Numbered from the stretch's first letter, positions 28,386 through 38,086 are shown. The stretch is 64,000 nucleotides of DNA from Bacteroidota bacterium (GCA_026224775.1 JAMFRP010000006.1:62001-126000), one strand, 5' to 3'. Notes: generated by a model from the letters alone, not told the origin. Numbers and translations: made by a program.

Positions 28386-29114
28386 TTAAACGTTTCCCCA
28401 CCCATGTGCCAATACATCAGCCAGATGCATCGTTTTTATTGGGAGCGCGTTTTTATCGATATAGCCCTGTAATTGCAATAGGCAGGAAGCATCTGTACTG
28501 ATAATATATTCAGCGCCAACAGCTAAGGCATTATCCACTTTTTGCTGTGCCATTGCTGTTGAAATCGCTTCAAACTTAACAGCAAACGTACCGCCGAAAC
28601 CACAACAGGTATCATTATCCTTTAGCTCAACTAATTCAAGACCTAAAACCTTTGACAATAATTGTCTTGGCTCTTCTTTGATCTTGCATTCACGCAAAGC
28701 GCTGCAACTATCATGATACACCGCCCGCCCTTCCAGCTCCGCGCCGAAATAATCAAACTGCAATATATTCACCAGGAAATCCGATAACTCATATATATTA
28801 CCCTGAATTGCGCGGCATTTATTGTGCAGCACCGTATTAGTGAATAGATCATTATAATAACTCTTCACCATACCTGTACATGAGGCCGATGGCGTTACGA
28901 TAACGCTCTCCTCCGGAAAATCATTTAGAAATTTACTGCCTACCGTTTTTGCCTCATCCCAAAAACCGGCATTAAATGCAGGCTGACCACAGCAAGTTTG
29001 GCTTGGGTTGTAATTCACCTTACAACCAGCTTTTTCTAATACTTTAACGGTATTAAAAGCAGTTTCAGGGTAAAGTTGGTCAACAAAACAGGGAATAAAC
29101 AATTCTAAATTCAT
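28386..29114 (-). CDS. LutA/YkgE-type Fe-S oxidoreductase subunit
   Basis: A 242-residue protein with two CCG domains: CFVDQLYPE, then NPSQTCCGQPAFNAG near residue 37, and HDSCSALRECK near residue 134 and DNDTCCGFGGTFAVK near 165. LutA-type proteins work with LutB and LutC in L-lactate oxidation. Neither partner is visible next to it, so it may serve another dehydrogenase; similar CCG modules are also fused in the protein at 988-3816. Cytoplasmic. Confidence 0.85.
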   Translation of the reverse strand: MNLELFIPCFVDQLYPETAFNTVKVLEKAGCKVNYNPSQTCCGQPAFNAGFWDEAKTVGSKFLNDFPEESVIVTPSASCTGMVKSYYNDLFTNTVLHNKCRAIQGNIYELSDFLVNILQFDYFGAELEGRAVYHDSCSALRECKIKEEPRQLLSKVLGLELVELKDNDTCCGFGGTFAVKFEAISTAMAQQKVDNALAVGAEYIISTDASCLLQLQGYIDKNALPIKTMHLADVLAHGWGNV

Positions 29115-29189
29115 CGGCAGCTAATTTCAGAAAAAGTTTGGGTAATAGCTAACATGCCTTAAATATGTTAGCTATTAATTAAGATTCGA

Positions 29190-30554
29190 CTAAGCTTCTA
29201 CCAATTCTGTCTGTGGTGCAGTTGGCAAATTCTTCTTTTTCTTTTCAGCATAAAATAATGAAATCAATAAGCCGAAACCTATCAGGAAGAATAGATCAAG
29301 CGTAAGTGCCGCTATACGCATTTCATGGCTGATGGCTTCAACTAAAGAAAAACAAAGCAGGCCCACCACTATCGCGCTTTTTTCGGTAACATCGTAAAAG
29401 CTGAAGTATGATGCCGTGTCGGGAATGTTTTGCGGCAGGTATTTTGAGTAAGTTGATCTTGATATAGCCTGCACACCGCCCATTACCGCACCAACTATTA
29501 CCGCGGCAACAAAAAACTCAGGAATGCTGGTAATAAAATAAACGGAAAGACATAGTATCGTCCAAACGCCCACTACCCAAACCAACGTACGCACATTACC
29601 ATATTTTTCTGATAGTTTGGAAATACCTGCAGCCCCGACAACGCCTACTACATAAATAATAAGGATAATAATGATTAGTGTATCATCAGGCATATGCAAT
29701 TCTTTTGATGCAAACTGTGCGGCCACCAGCATAATAGTTTGAACTCCAACAGAGTAAAAAAAGAATGATGATAAAAATCGGCGAAGTAGTGGCATGGTTT
29801 TTACCTTTTGGAATACCTTTATTAATTCTTTAAAGCCGCCTGTTAATACGTTATAATTATGTTTACCGGGATTAGGTTCACCTTTAGGTAATAACCTGAA
29901 TGGAATAATAGAAAAACCCATCCACCAAACAAATACAATAATAAAAGTGATACGCGCGGGCAATGAATCATTTTTAGGGTCGATCCCAAACCATTCAGGT
30001 TTCTCTACAATAGCTAAACAGCACATTTGAACAACAAGGCTCCCTACGTAACCATATATAAATCCCTTTGCACTCACACTATCTTGTTTGGCTTCTGAAG
30101 CAATTTGCGGCAAATAAGAATTGTAAAAAACAAAACCGCCGCAATAACCTATACATGCAAGTGCAAAAAATATTAGCGGCATTTCAAGTGCTGGTATCCC
30201 ATGCTCAACGGGTTTAAAAAAAAATAATCCTGCACATGACAATGCACCAAGCCAGGTAAAAAATTGCAGATAGCTCTTTTTATTCCCTTTGTAATCGGCA
30301 ATTGAGGTAAGTATCGGCAGCATTAACACAATGATCAAATAAGCAATACCCAATACGAAATTTGATAATACAGTGTTAACGAACTTATGCCCAAAAAAAG
30401 TGACAACATCACCATTAGGGTTGTGCCATGTTGTATAGTACACGTAATAAAAAGGGAATATGGTTGTTGTGATCACCATATTATAAGATTGATTTGCCCA
30501 ATCGAACATGCACCATGCCCAAATGGTTTTTTTATTGTCTTTTACGATTTCCAT
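29190..30554 (-). CDS. MFS transporter, Atg22/UMF1 family
   Basis: A 454-residue inner-membrane protein with about 12 helices. WAWCMFDWANQSYNMVITTT at residue 12 is the Atg22-like signature, and AVMGGVQAISRSTYSKYLPQ near residue 345 is the conserved C-terminal part. Fungal Atg22 exports amino acids from vacuoles; bacterial substrates are not established. Divergent from the HipA-like gene. Confidence 0.85.
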   Translation of the reverse strand: MEIVKDNKKTIWAWCMFDWANQSYNMVITTTIFPFYYVYYTTWHNPNGDVVTFFGHKFVNTVLSNFVLGIAYLIIVLMLPILTSIADYKGNKKSYLQFFTWLGALSCAGLFFFKPVEHGIPALEMPLIFFALACIGYCGGFVFYNSYLPQIASEAKQDSVSAKGFIYGYVGSLVVQMCCLAIVEKPEWFGIDPKNDSLPARITFIIVFVWWMGFSIIPFRLLPKGEPNPGKHNYNVLTGGFKELIKVFQKVKTMPLLRRFLSSFFFYSVGVQTIMLVAAQFASKELHMPDDTLIIIILIIYVVGVVGAAGISKLSEKYGNVRTLVWVVGVWTILCLSVYFITSIPEFFVAAVIVGAVMGGVQAISRSTYSKYLPQNIPDTASYFSFYDVTEKSAIVVGLLCFSLVEAISHEMRIAALTLDLFFLIGFGLLISLFYAEKKKKNLPTAPQTELVEA

Positions 30555-30690
30555 TATGGGTTAAAAATATACAAAATATGGTACTTACAAAGAATGAGGA
30601 AGTTTATATTGTTAACATCTCTTCCAAACCGGGATTGTAATCTAAATTATAATCTGCATAAAATAAATCGCAATTTAGTATCCTGAAATT

Positions 30691-31473
30691 ATGCAGGATA
30701 TTTTACGAACTGTTAATGTAACCCGGTATGTAACGCCCTTACGCGAGGGCGGCTCCCTACCCGCTATTGCCGAAGCCGACGACGGCTTTTTATACGTACT
30801 TAAATTTCGAGGCGCCGGTCAGGGGACTAAAGCGCTGATAGCGGAATTGATCGGTTGCGAAATCGCACGCAAGCTCGGCTTTAAAGTACCTGAAGTTGTC
30901 TTCGCCTATTTAGATGAGGCTTTTGGCCGTACTGAACCTGACGAGGAAATACAAGACCTGCTAAAAGCCAGCGTAGGTTTAAATCTAGCCCTGCATTACC
31001 TGCAAGGCGCTATTACTTTCGACGCTACTGTTACTAAAGTTGATACCAAACTAGCTTCGCAAATTGTGTGGATGGATTGTTTGCTGACTAACGTCGACCG
31101 CACGGCTCGTAATACCAATATGCTGGTATGGCATAAAGAATTATGGCTGATAGATCATGGCGCGGCATTATATTTCCATCACTCCTGGCATAATTGGGAA
31201 GAACAGGCAAAACGCCCCTTTGTACAGGTAAAAGATCATGTATTGTTATCTCAAGCTACCGAAATGAATGAAGTTGATGCCGAATTCCGCACCATTCTTA
31301 CCGATAGTGTTATTAATGATATTGTAGATTTAATACCCGATGAATGGCTGGTTGATGAGTTTGAATCAGTGGCAGAACATCGCGCAGCCTATGCGCATTT
31401 TTTAATAACAAGGATAGCAAACTCAGCTGTTTTTGTAAACGAAGCTCAACATGCACAACAGAACCCTATTTGA
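30691..31473 (+). CDS. HipA-like kinase domain protein
   Basis: A 260-residue protein with a HipA-like kinase arrangement. GRGAG-like nucleotide loop YVLKFRGAGQGTKALIAELI near residue 29, WMDCLLTNVDRTARNTNML near residue 127 with the Asn-x-Asp region, and LWLIDHGAALYFHHSW near residue 148 with the metal-binding Asp. HipA phosphorylates proteins such as GltX and acts as a toxin. No HipB-like DNA-binding partner precedes it. Instead it overlaps a DUF3037 gene by 23 bases. Confidence 0.78.
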   Translation: MQDILRTVNVTRYVTPLREGGSLPAIAEADDGFLYVLKFRGAGQGTKALIAELIGCEIARKLGFKVPEVVFAYLDEAFGRTEPDEEIQDLLKASVGLNLALHYLQGAITFDATVTKVDTKLASQIVWMDCLLTNVDRTARNTNMLVWHKELWLIDHGAALYFHHSWHNWEEQAKRPFVQVKDHVLLSQATEMNEVDAEFRTILTDSVINDIVDLIPDEWLVDEFESVAEHRAAYAHFLITRIANSAVFVNEAQHAQQNPI

Positions 31474-31834
31474 GTACGCCGTAATACGCGTGATGCCAAG
31501 GGTTGAACGCGAGGAATTCCTAAACATCGGGATTATCTTGTACTGTGCCAAGCAAAAGTATTTGAAGATGCTGTATATATTGGATGAACAACGCTTGCAA
31601 GCCTTCTCCGATTACCTGGATATGAATGAATTAAAAGAGCACCTGTGTTCTTTTGAGCGCATTTGTTCCGGTGATGCGGATGGTGGCCCCATTGCTAAAC
31701 TAGATATGCCATCCCGTTTCCGTTGGTTAAGTGCTACACGGAGTACCGTGCTACAAACATCAAAAGTACACCCGGGGTTATGCGTTGACGCGGAAGAAAC
31801 TACAAATAGATTATTCAGCCAATTAGTACTGTGA
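31451..31834 (+). CDS. DUF3037 protein, partner of the HipA-like kinase
   Basis: A 127-residue protein. FEYAVIRVMPRVEREEFLNI near residue 5 and LNIGIILYCAKQKYL match DUF3037, with ARLDMPSRFRWLSA-like and HPGLCVD parts later. Function is unknown, but DUF3037 genes frequently follow HipA-like kinase genes, and here the reading frames overlap. I infer that the two act together; an antitoxin or a substrate-type role is possible. Confidence 0.78.
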   Translation: MHNRTLFEYAVIRVMPRVEREEFLNIGIILYCAKQKYLKMLYILDEQRLQAFSDYLDMNELKEHLCSFERICSGDADGGPIAKLDMPSRFRWLSATRSTVLQTSKVHPGLCVDAEETTNRLFSQLVL

Positions 31835-31903
31835 GAGCAAGGCTTTAATAAAGTTTAATTAATTAAAGGAAAATCAATAAATTCCGATATTCAATTAAGC
31901 AGC

Positions 31904-33214
31904 ATGACCGCACCCTCAACAAAAAATAAAATTGGCTTATGGACAAGCACCTCATTAGTTGTAGGCAATATGATTGGTGCGGGCGTGTTTTTAATGCCCA
32001 CCCTAATGGCGTCCTTTGGCAGTATTAGTTTATTAGGCTGGTTATTTTCAGGGATAGGGTCATTCTTTTTAGCAAAGGTTTTCGCCAATTTAAGTAAACT
32101 GTTACCGCATGGTACAGGCGGCCCATACGCCTATTCGCAAAGCGGCCTGGGCGATTTTGCAGGTTTTCTGATGGCTTGGGGATATTTTGTATCTAATTGT
32201 GGTGGTTTAACCAGCCTTGTCATATCGTTTATCGGTGCAATGAGTACCTTCTTTCCCATTTTGTTAACGAACACAACGGTTGCCGTAATCACAGGATTAT
32301 CTATGCTGTGGTTACTCACTTATATTAATAGTCGAGGTGTTGTTACGAGCGGAAAAGTTCAGTTAATCACTACAATACTAAAAATAACCCCATTGTTACT
32401 TGTTGCAGTTGGTGGATTGTTTTTCATAAAATTCAAATATTTTTTGCCATTCAACAATAGCGGCGGCTCTGTATTAACCGCAATTGGAGCTACGGGTGCT
32501 ATGACTATGTTTTCGTACCTGGGAATAGAAAGCGCAACTATTCCGGCTGGCAACGTTACAAATCCAGGAAAAACTATATCAAGAGCAACTGTTTTAGGAC
32601 TACTTATCACGGCAACGATTTATATTTTAGGTAGCTTTAGTGTAATGGGGATGATACCGGCATACACGTTGGAGCATTCGGTTACCCCTTATTCTGATGC
32701 AGCGGCCATTATATATGGAAACAGCGCCCGTTATTGGGTTAGTGGAGGAGTTGCAATTGCAGCATTTGGTGCATTAAATGGGTGGATATTGGTGCAGGGA
32801 CAAGTCCCTTATGCCACTGCAACTGACAAATTATTCCCTCCTATTTTTGGCAAGTTGAACAAAAAAGGAGCACCGTATTTTGGCATTTTACTAAACGCAA
32901 TAGTTATATCTATTTTTATAGGGATGAATTACACCAAAGGTTTAGTTGAGCAATTTAAATTTTTCTTATTATTTGCAACATTAACCTCGCTCATACCTTT
33001 TCTGTTTTCGGTGGCCGCCTACCCTATCATCCGCGCTAGAAAAAAGATAGCGGGTGGATGGACAGCTGCCCTTATCCTTACTTTTTTGGCTTTCATTTAT
33101 ACCATGTGGATGATTGCAGGAACCGGTAAGGATGCCGTATACTATGGCTTTTTAATGCTGATGCTGGGTGTACCGCTTTATATGTGGTTAGCCTACAAAA
33201 AAGAAAATGCATAA
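31904..33214 (+). CDS. APC family amino-acid permease
   Basis: A 436-residue inner-membrane protein with about 12 helices. LVVGNMIGAGVFLMP near residue 20 is the substrate-binding GAGVF signature of APC transporters, and TMFSYLGIESATIPAG near residue 200 is the helix 6 region. It looks close to AdiC/basic amino acid-polyamine antiporters, but substrate residues cannot be confirmed by eye. It has no obvious partner enzyme nearby. Confidence 0.85.
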   Translation: MTAPSTKNKIGLWTSTSLVVGNMIGAGVFLMPTLMASFGSISLLGWLFSGIGSFFLAKVFANLSKLLPHGTGGPYAYSQSGLGDFAGFLMAWGYFVSNCGGLTSLVISFIGAMSTFFPILLTNTTVAVITGLSMLWLLTYINSRGVVTSGKVQLITTILKITPLLLVAVGGLFFIKFKYFLPFNNSGGSVLTAIGATGAMTMFSYLGIESATIPAGNVTNPGKTISRATVLGLLITATIYILGSFSVMGMIPAYTLEHSVTPYSDAAAIIYGNSARYWVSGGVAIAAFGALNGWILVQGQVPYATATDKLFPPIFGKLNKKGAPYFGILLNAIVISIFIGMNYTKGLVEQFKFFLLFATLTSLIPFLFSVAAYPIIRARKKIAGGWTAALILTFLAFIYTMWMIAGTGKDAVYYGFLMLMLGVPLYMWLAYKKENA

Positions 33215-33350
33215 GAATAAAGTTTAACGTTTTTTTAAAACTGAGACTTTATGTTGACATAATTCGCGTTGCAGTGAACAGACACATAACATTTGAAGCG
33301 ATGGTTATTTATTATAATCATTACTTTAGCCCCCATAATCAAAAGCGCTG

Positions 33351-34085
33351 ATGATATCCGAACGTGTGTTGAAAAATAGTGAAGAGCTTTGGGCTACGTG
33401 TATACCACATCTATCTGTAGATAATGTGGTTTTTGGCTTTCATGATACTCAATTAAAAGTATTACTGTTACAAATTAATGATGGCAAAGACTGGATATTA
33501 CCCGGTGGGTATGTTCGTAAAAATGAAAACGTAAATGACGCGGTTAAACGGGTACTAAAAGAGCGCACCGGTGCTGATAATATCTTTTTACAGCAATTTG
33601 CCACGTTTGGTGATGTTAACAGGTCTGAGGCTTTTTTTAAAGAATACCCTGATGACCTGTGGCATAAACAGCGTTTTATTTCAACCAGTTATTATGCATT
33701 GGTTGATTACACCGCAGTAGTGCCGGTAACTGATGAATTCTCCGACGCATGCAAATGGGTTAATGTTGAAGATCTCCCCAATTTGGTAATGGATCATACA
33801 TTAATATTAAAAAAAGCCTTACAGGTGCTACGCGAACAACTGATTTATAAACCTATAGGTTATAATTTATTACCCGAAGAATTTACACTAACAGAATTAC
33901 AACGCTTATATGAAGCGATATTGGGCATCAAATTAAATCGCGGTAATTTTTACAGGCGGGTAATGAAGTTTGGGATATTGATAAAATCAGATAACGTCCG
34001 GAGAGGCGGGGCGCATAAATCACCTGATCTGTACAGATTCGATCAAGCTAAATATCACGAGTCATTAAAAAGTTATAACTGGTAA
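33351..34085 (+). CDS. NrtR-type regulator (Nudix-like sensor plus winged helix)
   Basis: A 244-residue protein. The N-terminal Nudix-like domain has GGYVRKNENVNDAVKRVLKE at residues 52-71. Its Nudix box is degenerate: the catalytic Glu pair of REUxEE appears as Val68 and Arg72, with only Glu71 kept. The C-terminal winged helix contains FTLTELQRLYEAILG and NFYRRVMKFGILIKS. The family includes NAD-related NrtR and sugar-responsive AraR regulators of Bacteroidota. I infer a transcription factor that binds but does not cleave its ligand. Target genes are unknown. Confidence 0.85.
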   Translation: MISERVLKNSEELWATCIPHLSVDNVVFGFHDTQLKVLLLQINDGKDWILPGGYVRKNENVNDAVKRVLKERTGADNIFLQQFATFGDVNRSEAFFKEYPDDLWHKQRFISTSYYALVDYTAVVPVTDEFSDACKWVNVEDLPNLVMDHTLILKKALQVLREQLIYKPIGYNLLPEEFTLTELQRLYEAILGIKLNRGNFYRRVMKFGILIKSDNVRRGGAHKSPDLYRFDQAKYHESLKSYNW

Positions 34086-34095
34086 AAAACAGGTT

Positions 34096-35331
34096 TTAAC
34101 CAAGTTGATCTATCTTTTTCTGAATCCCTTGTCTCTCGGTTTGTGTTTTGGCTAAGGCTTTGGCATTTTCATAATTGCTTTTGGCCTTTGCCTCGTCAAT
34201 GGTTTTATATAGTTCGCCTAGCAACAGGTAATAAAAATGGTTATGTTCCAGTTTCAATTTCTCGGCTTCTATTAAAGCCGCATGCTGACCATTGGCTTTG
34301 TATAAAGCGTAAGTACGGTTGAGTGCCACCATGGGCGAATAGTTAATCAACAAAAGCTGATTATATAACTGCAAAATATTCTCCCACTTTTCGCGTGTAT
34401 CCTGTTTCAAGCTGTGCCAGTAAGCAATCCGGGCTTCCAGGTGATATGATGTGATCTCGTTTCCCTGAGCAGATAAGTTTAAGAAATGTATACCCTGATG
34501 GATTAATTCCTGATCCCATAACGTCACATCTTGTTGCTCGTAAAGTACTGGGGCTTCCTCGCCAATTTGACGGGCATTAAATCGCGAAGCATGGAAACAC
34601 ATGAGGGCTATAAGGGCATTGGTTTTAGGTAGATTGGTTTTGTCGTATTCCGTCAGCATTAACCCTAACCGCAGGGCTTCAATGCAAAAATCCTTTCGCA
34701 GTATCTCATTTTGAGTTTTGGAATAGTAGCCTTCACTGAAAAGCAGATAAACGATGTGCAGTACATTATCCAGTCGCCGGGAAATTTCACCTTCAGGTGG
34801 GAGTTCTAATTGTATCCTTTCATTCCGCAACTTTTCCTTAGCGCGGAATAAACGTTTGTTAATGGTTTCTTTATTAGATAAAAATGCCTCGGCAATTTCA
34901 TCAATCCCGAAACCACACAGGATGCGCAGGGCCAGGCCTATCTGTGCCTCGCTGGCAATTAACGGGGTACAAACCGCAAACAACATTTGCAGCTGGCTAT
35001 CCTTAATATTTCGGTATGAGAAATTCAATTCGGCCATCTCTTCATGCTCCTCTTGGTCCAGATTTAGCCGGGGTATCACCTTTTCGGTATAAGTTTTATT
35101 GCGCCTGAAATGCTGCAGCGTTTTTTGCTTAGCCACGGTATAAAGCCACGCTGCCGGATTAAGCGGGATACCTTTATGTTCCCAGGTTTCGGTAGCCACT
35201 AAAAAAGTTTCGGTTACAATATCTTCGGCTATTTCAATATGCTGCAAGCCATATAGCTTGCTTATTACCGCTACCATTTTGGTAAATTCTTGCTTAAATA
35301 AATGTTTTAATGCTGCCTGATGCTGTTCCAT
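34096..35331 (-). CDS. ECF sigma factor of the ECF42 type
   Basis: A 411-residue protein, about twice a usual ECF sigma. The N-terminal sigma2 and sigma4 regions (AEDIVTETFLVATETWEHKG, LRILCGFGIDEIAEAFLSNK) are followed by a long helical C-terminal domain with TPR-like character (ALNRTYALYKANG). This matches ECF42 (DUF6596-type) sigmas, which usually sit next to DGPF proteins, exactly as here. No anti-sigma factor is visible. It is the last gene of the AhpD-DGPF-sigma operon. Confidence 0.87.
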   Translation of the reverse strand: MEQHQAALKHLFKQEFTKMVAVISKLYGLQHIEIAEDIVTETFLVATETWEHKGIPLNPAAWLYTVAKQKTLQHFRRNKTYTEKVIPRLNLDQEEHEEMAELNFSYRNIKDSQLQMLFAVCTPLIASEAQIGLALRILCGFGIDEIAEAFLSNKETINKRLFRAKEKLRNERIQLELPPEGEISRRLDNVLHIVYLLFSEGYYSKTQNEILRKDFCIEALRLGLMLTEYDKTNLPKTNALIALMCFHASRFNARQIGEEAPVLYEQQDVTLWDQELIHQGIHFLNLSAQGNEITSYHLEARIAYWHSLKQDTREKWENILQLYNQLLLINYSPMVALNRTYALYKANGQHAALIEAEKLKLEHNHFYYLLLGELYKTIDEAKAKSNYENAKALAKTQTERQGIQKKIDQLG

Positions 35332-35386
35332 TTGCTAACTAAACCCCGACCGGATAAGCCAGCCGGGGTTTTTAAAAAAAGAGGTG

Positions 35387-35731
35387 TTATGCGAATGCTG
35401 TTCTGATTTCAACACTGCCGCCTACGTCAATGCCTGGGCAGCCGTGAGCCAGGGTAATGGCATCATCCATGGTATCAGCTTTAACCACTATAAAGCCGCC
35501 CAATATCTCCCTGATCTCTACAAAGGGGCCATCGGTAACTACACCGCCTGCTTTTAATACACTGCCTTCCGCTGCTAAGTGAATGCCGTTGCTGGCTAAT
35601 TTTCCCTGTGCGGCTATACTGCCAACCCAATCCATCCACTTTTTTTGGAGTTCTCCCTGTCCTTCCGGGCTTAGGTTTAAAGCCGGCTGACGGAATAAAA
35701 AAACGAACTCATTTGCTTGATTCTTGTTCAT
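35387..35731 (-). CDS. YciI-like DGPF-domain protein
   Basis: A 114-residue protein with the DGPF motif in VVTDGPFVEIREILGGFIVV near residue 64 and HGCPGIDVGGSVEIR at the C-terminus. The family has a dimeric ferredoxin-like fold with no proven activity. It is 55 bases upstream of the ECF42-type sigma gene, the usual arrangement, and probably works in the same signalling route. Confidence 0.87.
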   Translation of the reverse strand: MNKNQANEFVFLFRQPALNLSPEGQGELQKKWMDWVGSIAAQGKLASNGIHLAAEGSVLKAGGVVTDGPFVEIREILGGFIVVKADTMDDAITLAHGCPGIDVGGSVEIRTAFA

Positions 35732-35784
35732 GATTTTTAATTGATGTGTGAATTTATATTAATTATGTTAGACTAAGTTGATTA

Positions 35785-36240
35785 TTACGACTTAAATTGC
35801 CCGGGCTGATAGCTGCCTCCTGGTGTTTGGAAAGCAATATTAATGCGGTTATAACTGTTAATTGTTATAATACCCACGGTTAAGTCTATAAGTTCCTGTT
35901 CTGTAAACTCGGCAGCGGCGGCGGCATATACCTCATCCGATACATGAGTTTTGGTAATTCCTTCGGCAAAAGCAAGGGCAGCGCGTTCCCGATTGGTATA
36001 TACGGTTCCCTCACGCCAGGCATCAAGCATGTAGAGGCGTTGTTCGGTTTCGCCTGCCGCACGTAAATCCTTTGAGTGCATATCCAGGCAATAAGCGCAA
36101 CCGTTAATTTGAGATACACGGAAGTAAAGCAGGTGCAATAACTTTTGTTCAATTGGTGATTTAGCCAGGTAAGCGCCTAAACCATACATTGCTTTCATTG
36201 CGTCTGCTCCTTTTGCGAAAAAGTTGATTCTTGGTTCCAT
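35785..36240 (-). CDS. AhpD-like carboxymuconolactone decarboxylase family protein
   Basis: A 151-residue alkylhydroperoxidase D-like protein. CAYCLDMHSKDLRAAGE near residue 48 is the CxxC redox motif of AhpD-type proteins. It probably reduces peroxides or acts as a redox partner. First gene of the operon with the DGPF protein and the sigma factor, so it may be both a product and a target of that system. Confidence 0.88.
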   Translation of the reverse strand: MEPRINFFAKGADAMKAMYGLGAYLAKSPIEQKLLHLLYFRVSQINGCAYCLDMHSKDLRAAGETEQRLYMLDAWREGTVYTNRERAALAFAEGITKTHVSDEVYAAAAAEFTEQELIDLTVGIITINSYNRINIAFQTPGGSYQPGQFKS

Positions 36241-36457
36241 TTTTGTCGATCTTTAATGTTATTTTTTGTTTTATACCTCAATAATGATTGAGATAGGACG
36301 AATTGGACATCACACAAAAAATATTTTTCACAAAAGATATTAAATGGAATTTTGTTTAGATGTAAATTACGTTTAAAACATTCGCATGGGGCACACAGGA
36401 GGTAGAACACCTTGAAAAGGTTCTATTAATTGTCAAAGTACACTTAACTAATAAAAC

Positions 36458-36874
36458 ATGAGCGGAAAAACCAAACAACCGAAACTTTCCATCGTGGAAG
36501 AACAAACACTTGAAGCACTGAATGCGCATTGGCATGCATCAGCAGTTGGCGATGCAAACGCGGAACATGACATTTACGATGACGACGCCGTCTGTGATTA
36601 CCCCCAGTCGGGCGAGCGAATTCTCGGACGAAGCAATTTACAGGCCCTGCGAAGTCATCATCCGGGTAAGCCGTCAGGCTTCAATGTTAAACGTATTCTC
36701 GGAAAAGGCAATCTCTGGATCACAGAATATATAATTACCTACCAGGAACGACCAGCATACACAGTGAGCATTATGGAGTTTCGCAACGGTAAAGTCGTAC
36801 ATGAAACACAGTATTTCGCAGATCCCTTCGAGGCACCGGCCTGGCGAAATCAATGGGTTCAGCAAATCTTGTGA
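36458..36874 (+). CDS. SnoaL/NTF2-like protein
   Basis: A 138-residue cone-fold protein. LEALNAHWHASAVGDANAEH and IYDDDAVCDYPQSGERILGR near residue 46 match nuclear transport factor 2/SnoaL-like proteins. PAYTVSIMEFRNGKVVHETQ near residue 107 is the typical closing sheet. Role unknown. Divergent from the AhpD-like gene, with 217 bases between. Confidence 0.78.
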   Translation: MSGKTKQPKLSIVEEQTLEALNAHWHASAVGDANAEHDIYDDDAVCDYPQSGERILGRSNLQALRSHHPGKPSGFNVKRILGKGNLWITEYIITYQERPAYTVSIMEFRNGKVVHETQYFADPFEAPAWRNQWVQQIL

Positions 36875-36952
36875 CGCCGAATTGCGATAAAAAATATCAA
36901 CGTGCTGTAACCTGTCTGGCGTTTTATCGGTCATAAATAAAAAATCCACACC

Positions 36953-37942
36953 ATGAACGCCAAAAATTTAATTTACATTTTGTTATTTAGTCTTCTTGCT
37001 ATGCCTATAATTGGCAAGAGCCAGCAAAAAGATAGTACTTATTACAAAAAAGAAAATGCACCTGGTGTAAAGAAAATTTTGATCGACGGCAAGTTTTGGG
37101 TGTGGACGCAAAAGATTGGTGATGGGAAAATCAATGTTTTATTGCTGCATGGCGGACCGGCTATCACGCACGAGAATTTTGAAATATTCGCAAAATACCT
37201 ACCCAAAAATGGTATAACCATTTACTACTATGACCAGTTTGGATCTTACTTTTCGCAGGACCCAACAAAAGAACAATTGAACGATACTTCTATCTGGAAA
37301 GTTTCTCGCTATGTTGACGAAATTGAACAGGTTCGAAAAGGATTGGGGCTTGATAAATTTTTTATATACGGACATTCATACGGCGCACTATTGGCGCTGG
37401 CTTATACTTATAAATACCCGGATAATGTTAAGGGAATGATATTTTCAGATATGAACCCATCTCAAAGGGATTTTGGTGAGCGATATACATTGGCAAGTAA
37501 GCAAACCGATAGTTTATTAAATGTATTAAATCAATATCATAGTATAATTCAAAATAAAGCTAAGGGCATAAGCTACGATACCAACCTTTATCAAAAGGCT
37601 TTTGACAGCACATTTGAAAGAAACTTTGTGGTAAGATTAAATGCGCTACCGGACTATCTCATGAGGACAAAAGCGCATAAGAATTTTGAAATAGCCCGCA
37701 AAATTGGGCCTTCAACCTTTTCGTTAAATTACATGGCAATGGCTCCACAAATAAAAGTACCGGTATTGCTCATAGTGGGGCAATACGATTTTATTATAAG
37801 CAGAGAACAGGTAAAGAATTTAAGTACAAGATTTCCTAATGCACAATGGTATATGGTACCAAATGCAGCCCACATGGGTTTCTCTGATAACCCTGAAATG
37901 TATTTCCCGGGATTAATAAAATTTATCAGGAGAAACGAATAG
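36953..37942 (+). CDS. Secreted alpha/beta hydrolase, proline iminopeptidase-like
   Basis: A 329-residue protein with an N-terminal signal peptide (MNAKNLIYILLFSLLAMPII). The HGGPA oxyanion motif is near residue 64 and the nucleophile elbow IYGHSYGALLALAY near 140; the C-terminal GQYDFIISREQVKN and PNAAHMGFSDNP hold the Asp and His. HGGP-type hydrolases include proline iminopeptidases, but substrate specificity is not clear. Confidence 0.82.
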   Translation: MNAKNLIYILLFSLLAMPIIGKSQQKDSTYYKKENAPGVKKILIDGKFWVWTQKIGDGKINVLLLHGGPAITHENFEIFAKYLPKNGITIYYYDQFGSYFSQDPTKEQLNDTSIWKVSRYVDEIEQVRKGLGLDKFFIYGHSYGALLALAYTYKYPDNVKGMIFSDMNPSQRDFGERYTLASKQTDSLLNVLNQYHSIIQNKAKGISYDTNLYQKAFDSTFERNFVVRLNALPDYLMRTKAHKNFEIARKIGPSTFSLNYMAMAPQIKVPVLLIVGQYDFIISREQVKNLSTRFPNAQWYMVPNAAHMGFSDNPEMYFPGLIKFIRRNE

Positions 37943-38049
37943 GTTAATTGTCTAATTATAATACTATGGCCACCAGGATGTTTTTTAAATTTTTAGCAGT
38001 CAAGTTCAATAATAAGCATATTGTGTACCCACCTGGGCCATGTCTTAAA

Positions 38050-38065
38050 AGTGATGTATATCACA
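38050..38065. promoter_or_regulatory. Crp-type operator 1 upstream of osmC
   Basis: AGTGA-TGTATA-TCACA. It matches the TGTGA-N6-TCACA consensus with one change. Centre 37 bp upstream of the second box. Confidence 0.7.
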
Positions 38066-38086
38066 TAAATATTGCCTTCTGTTAAA

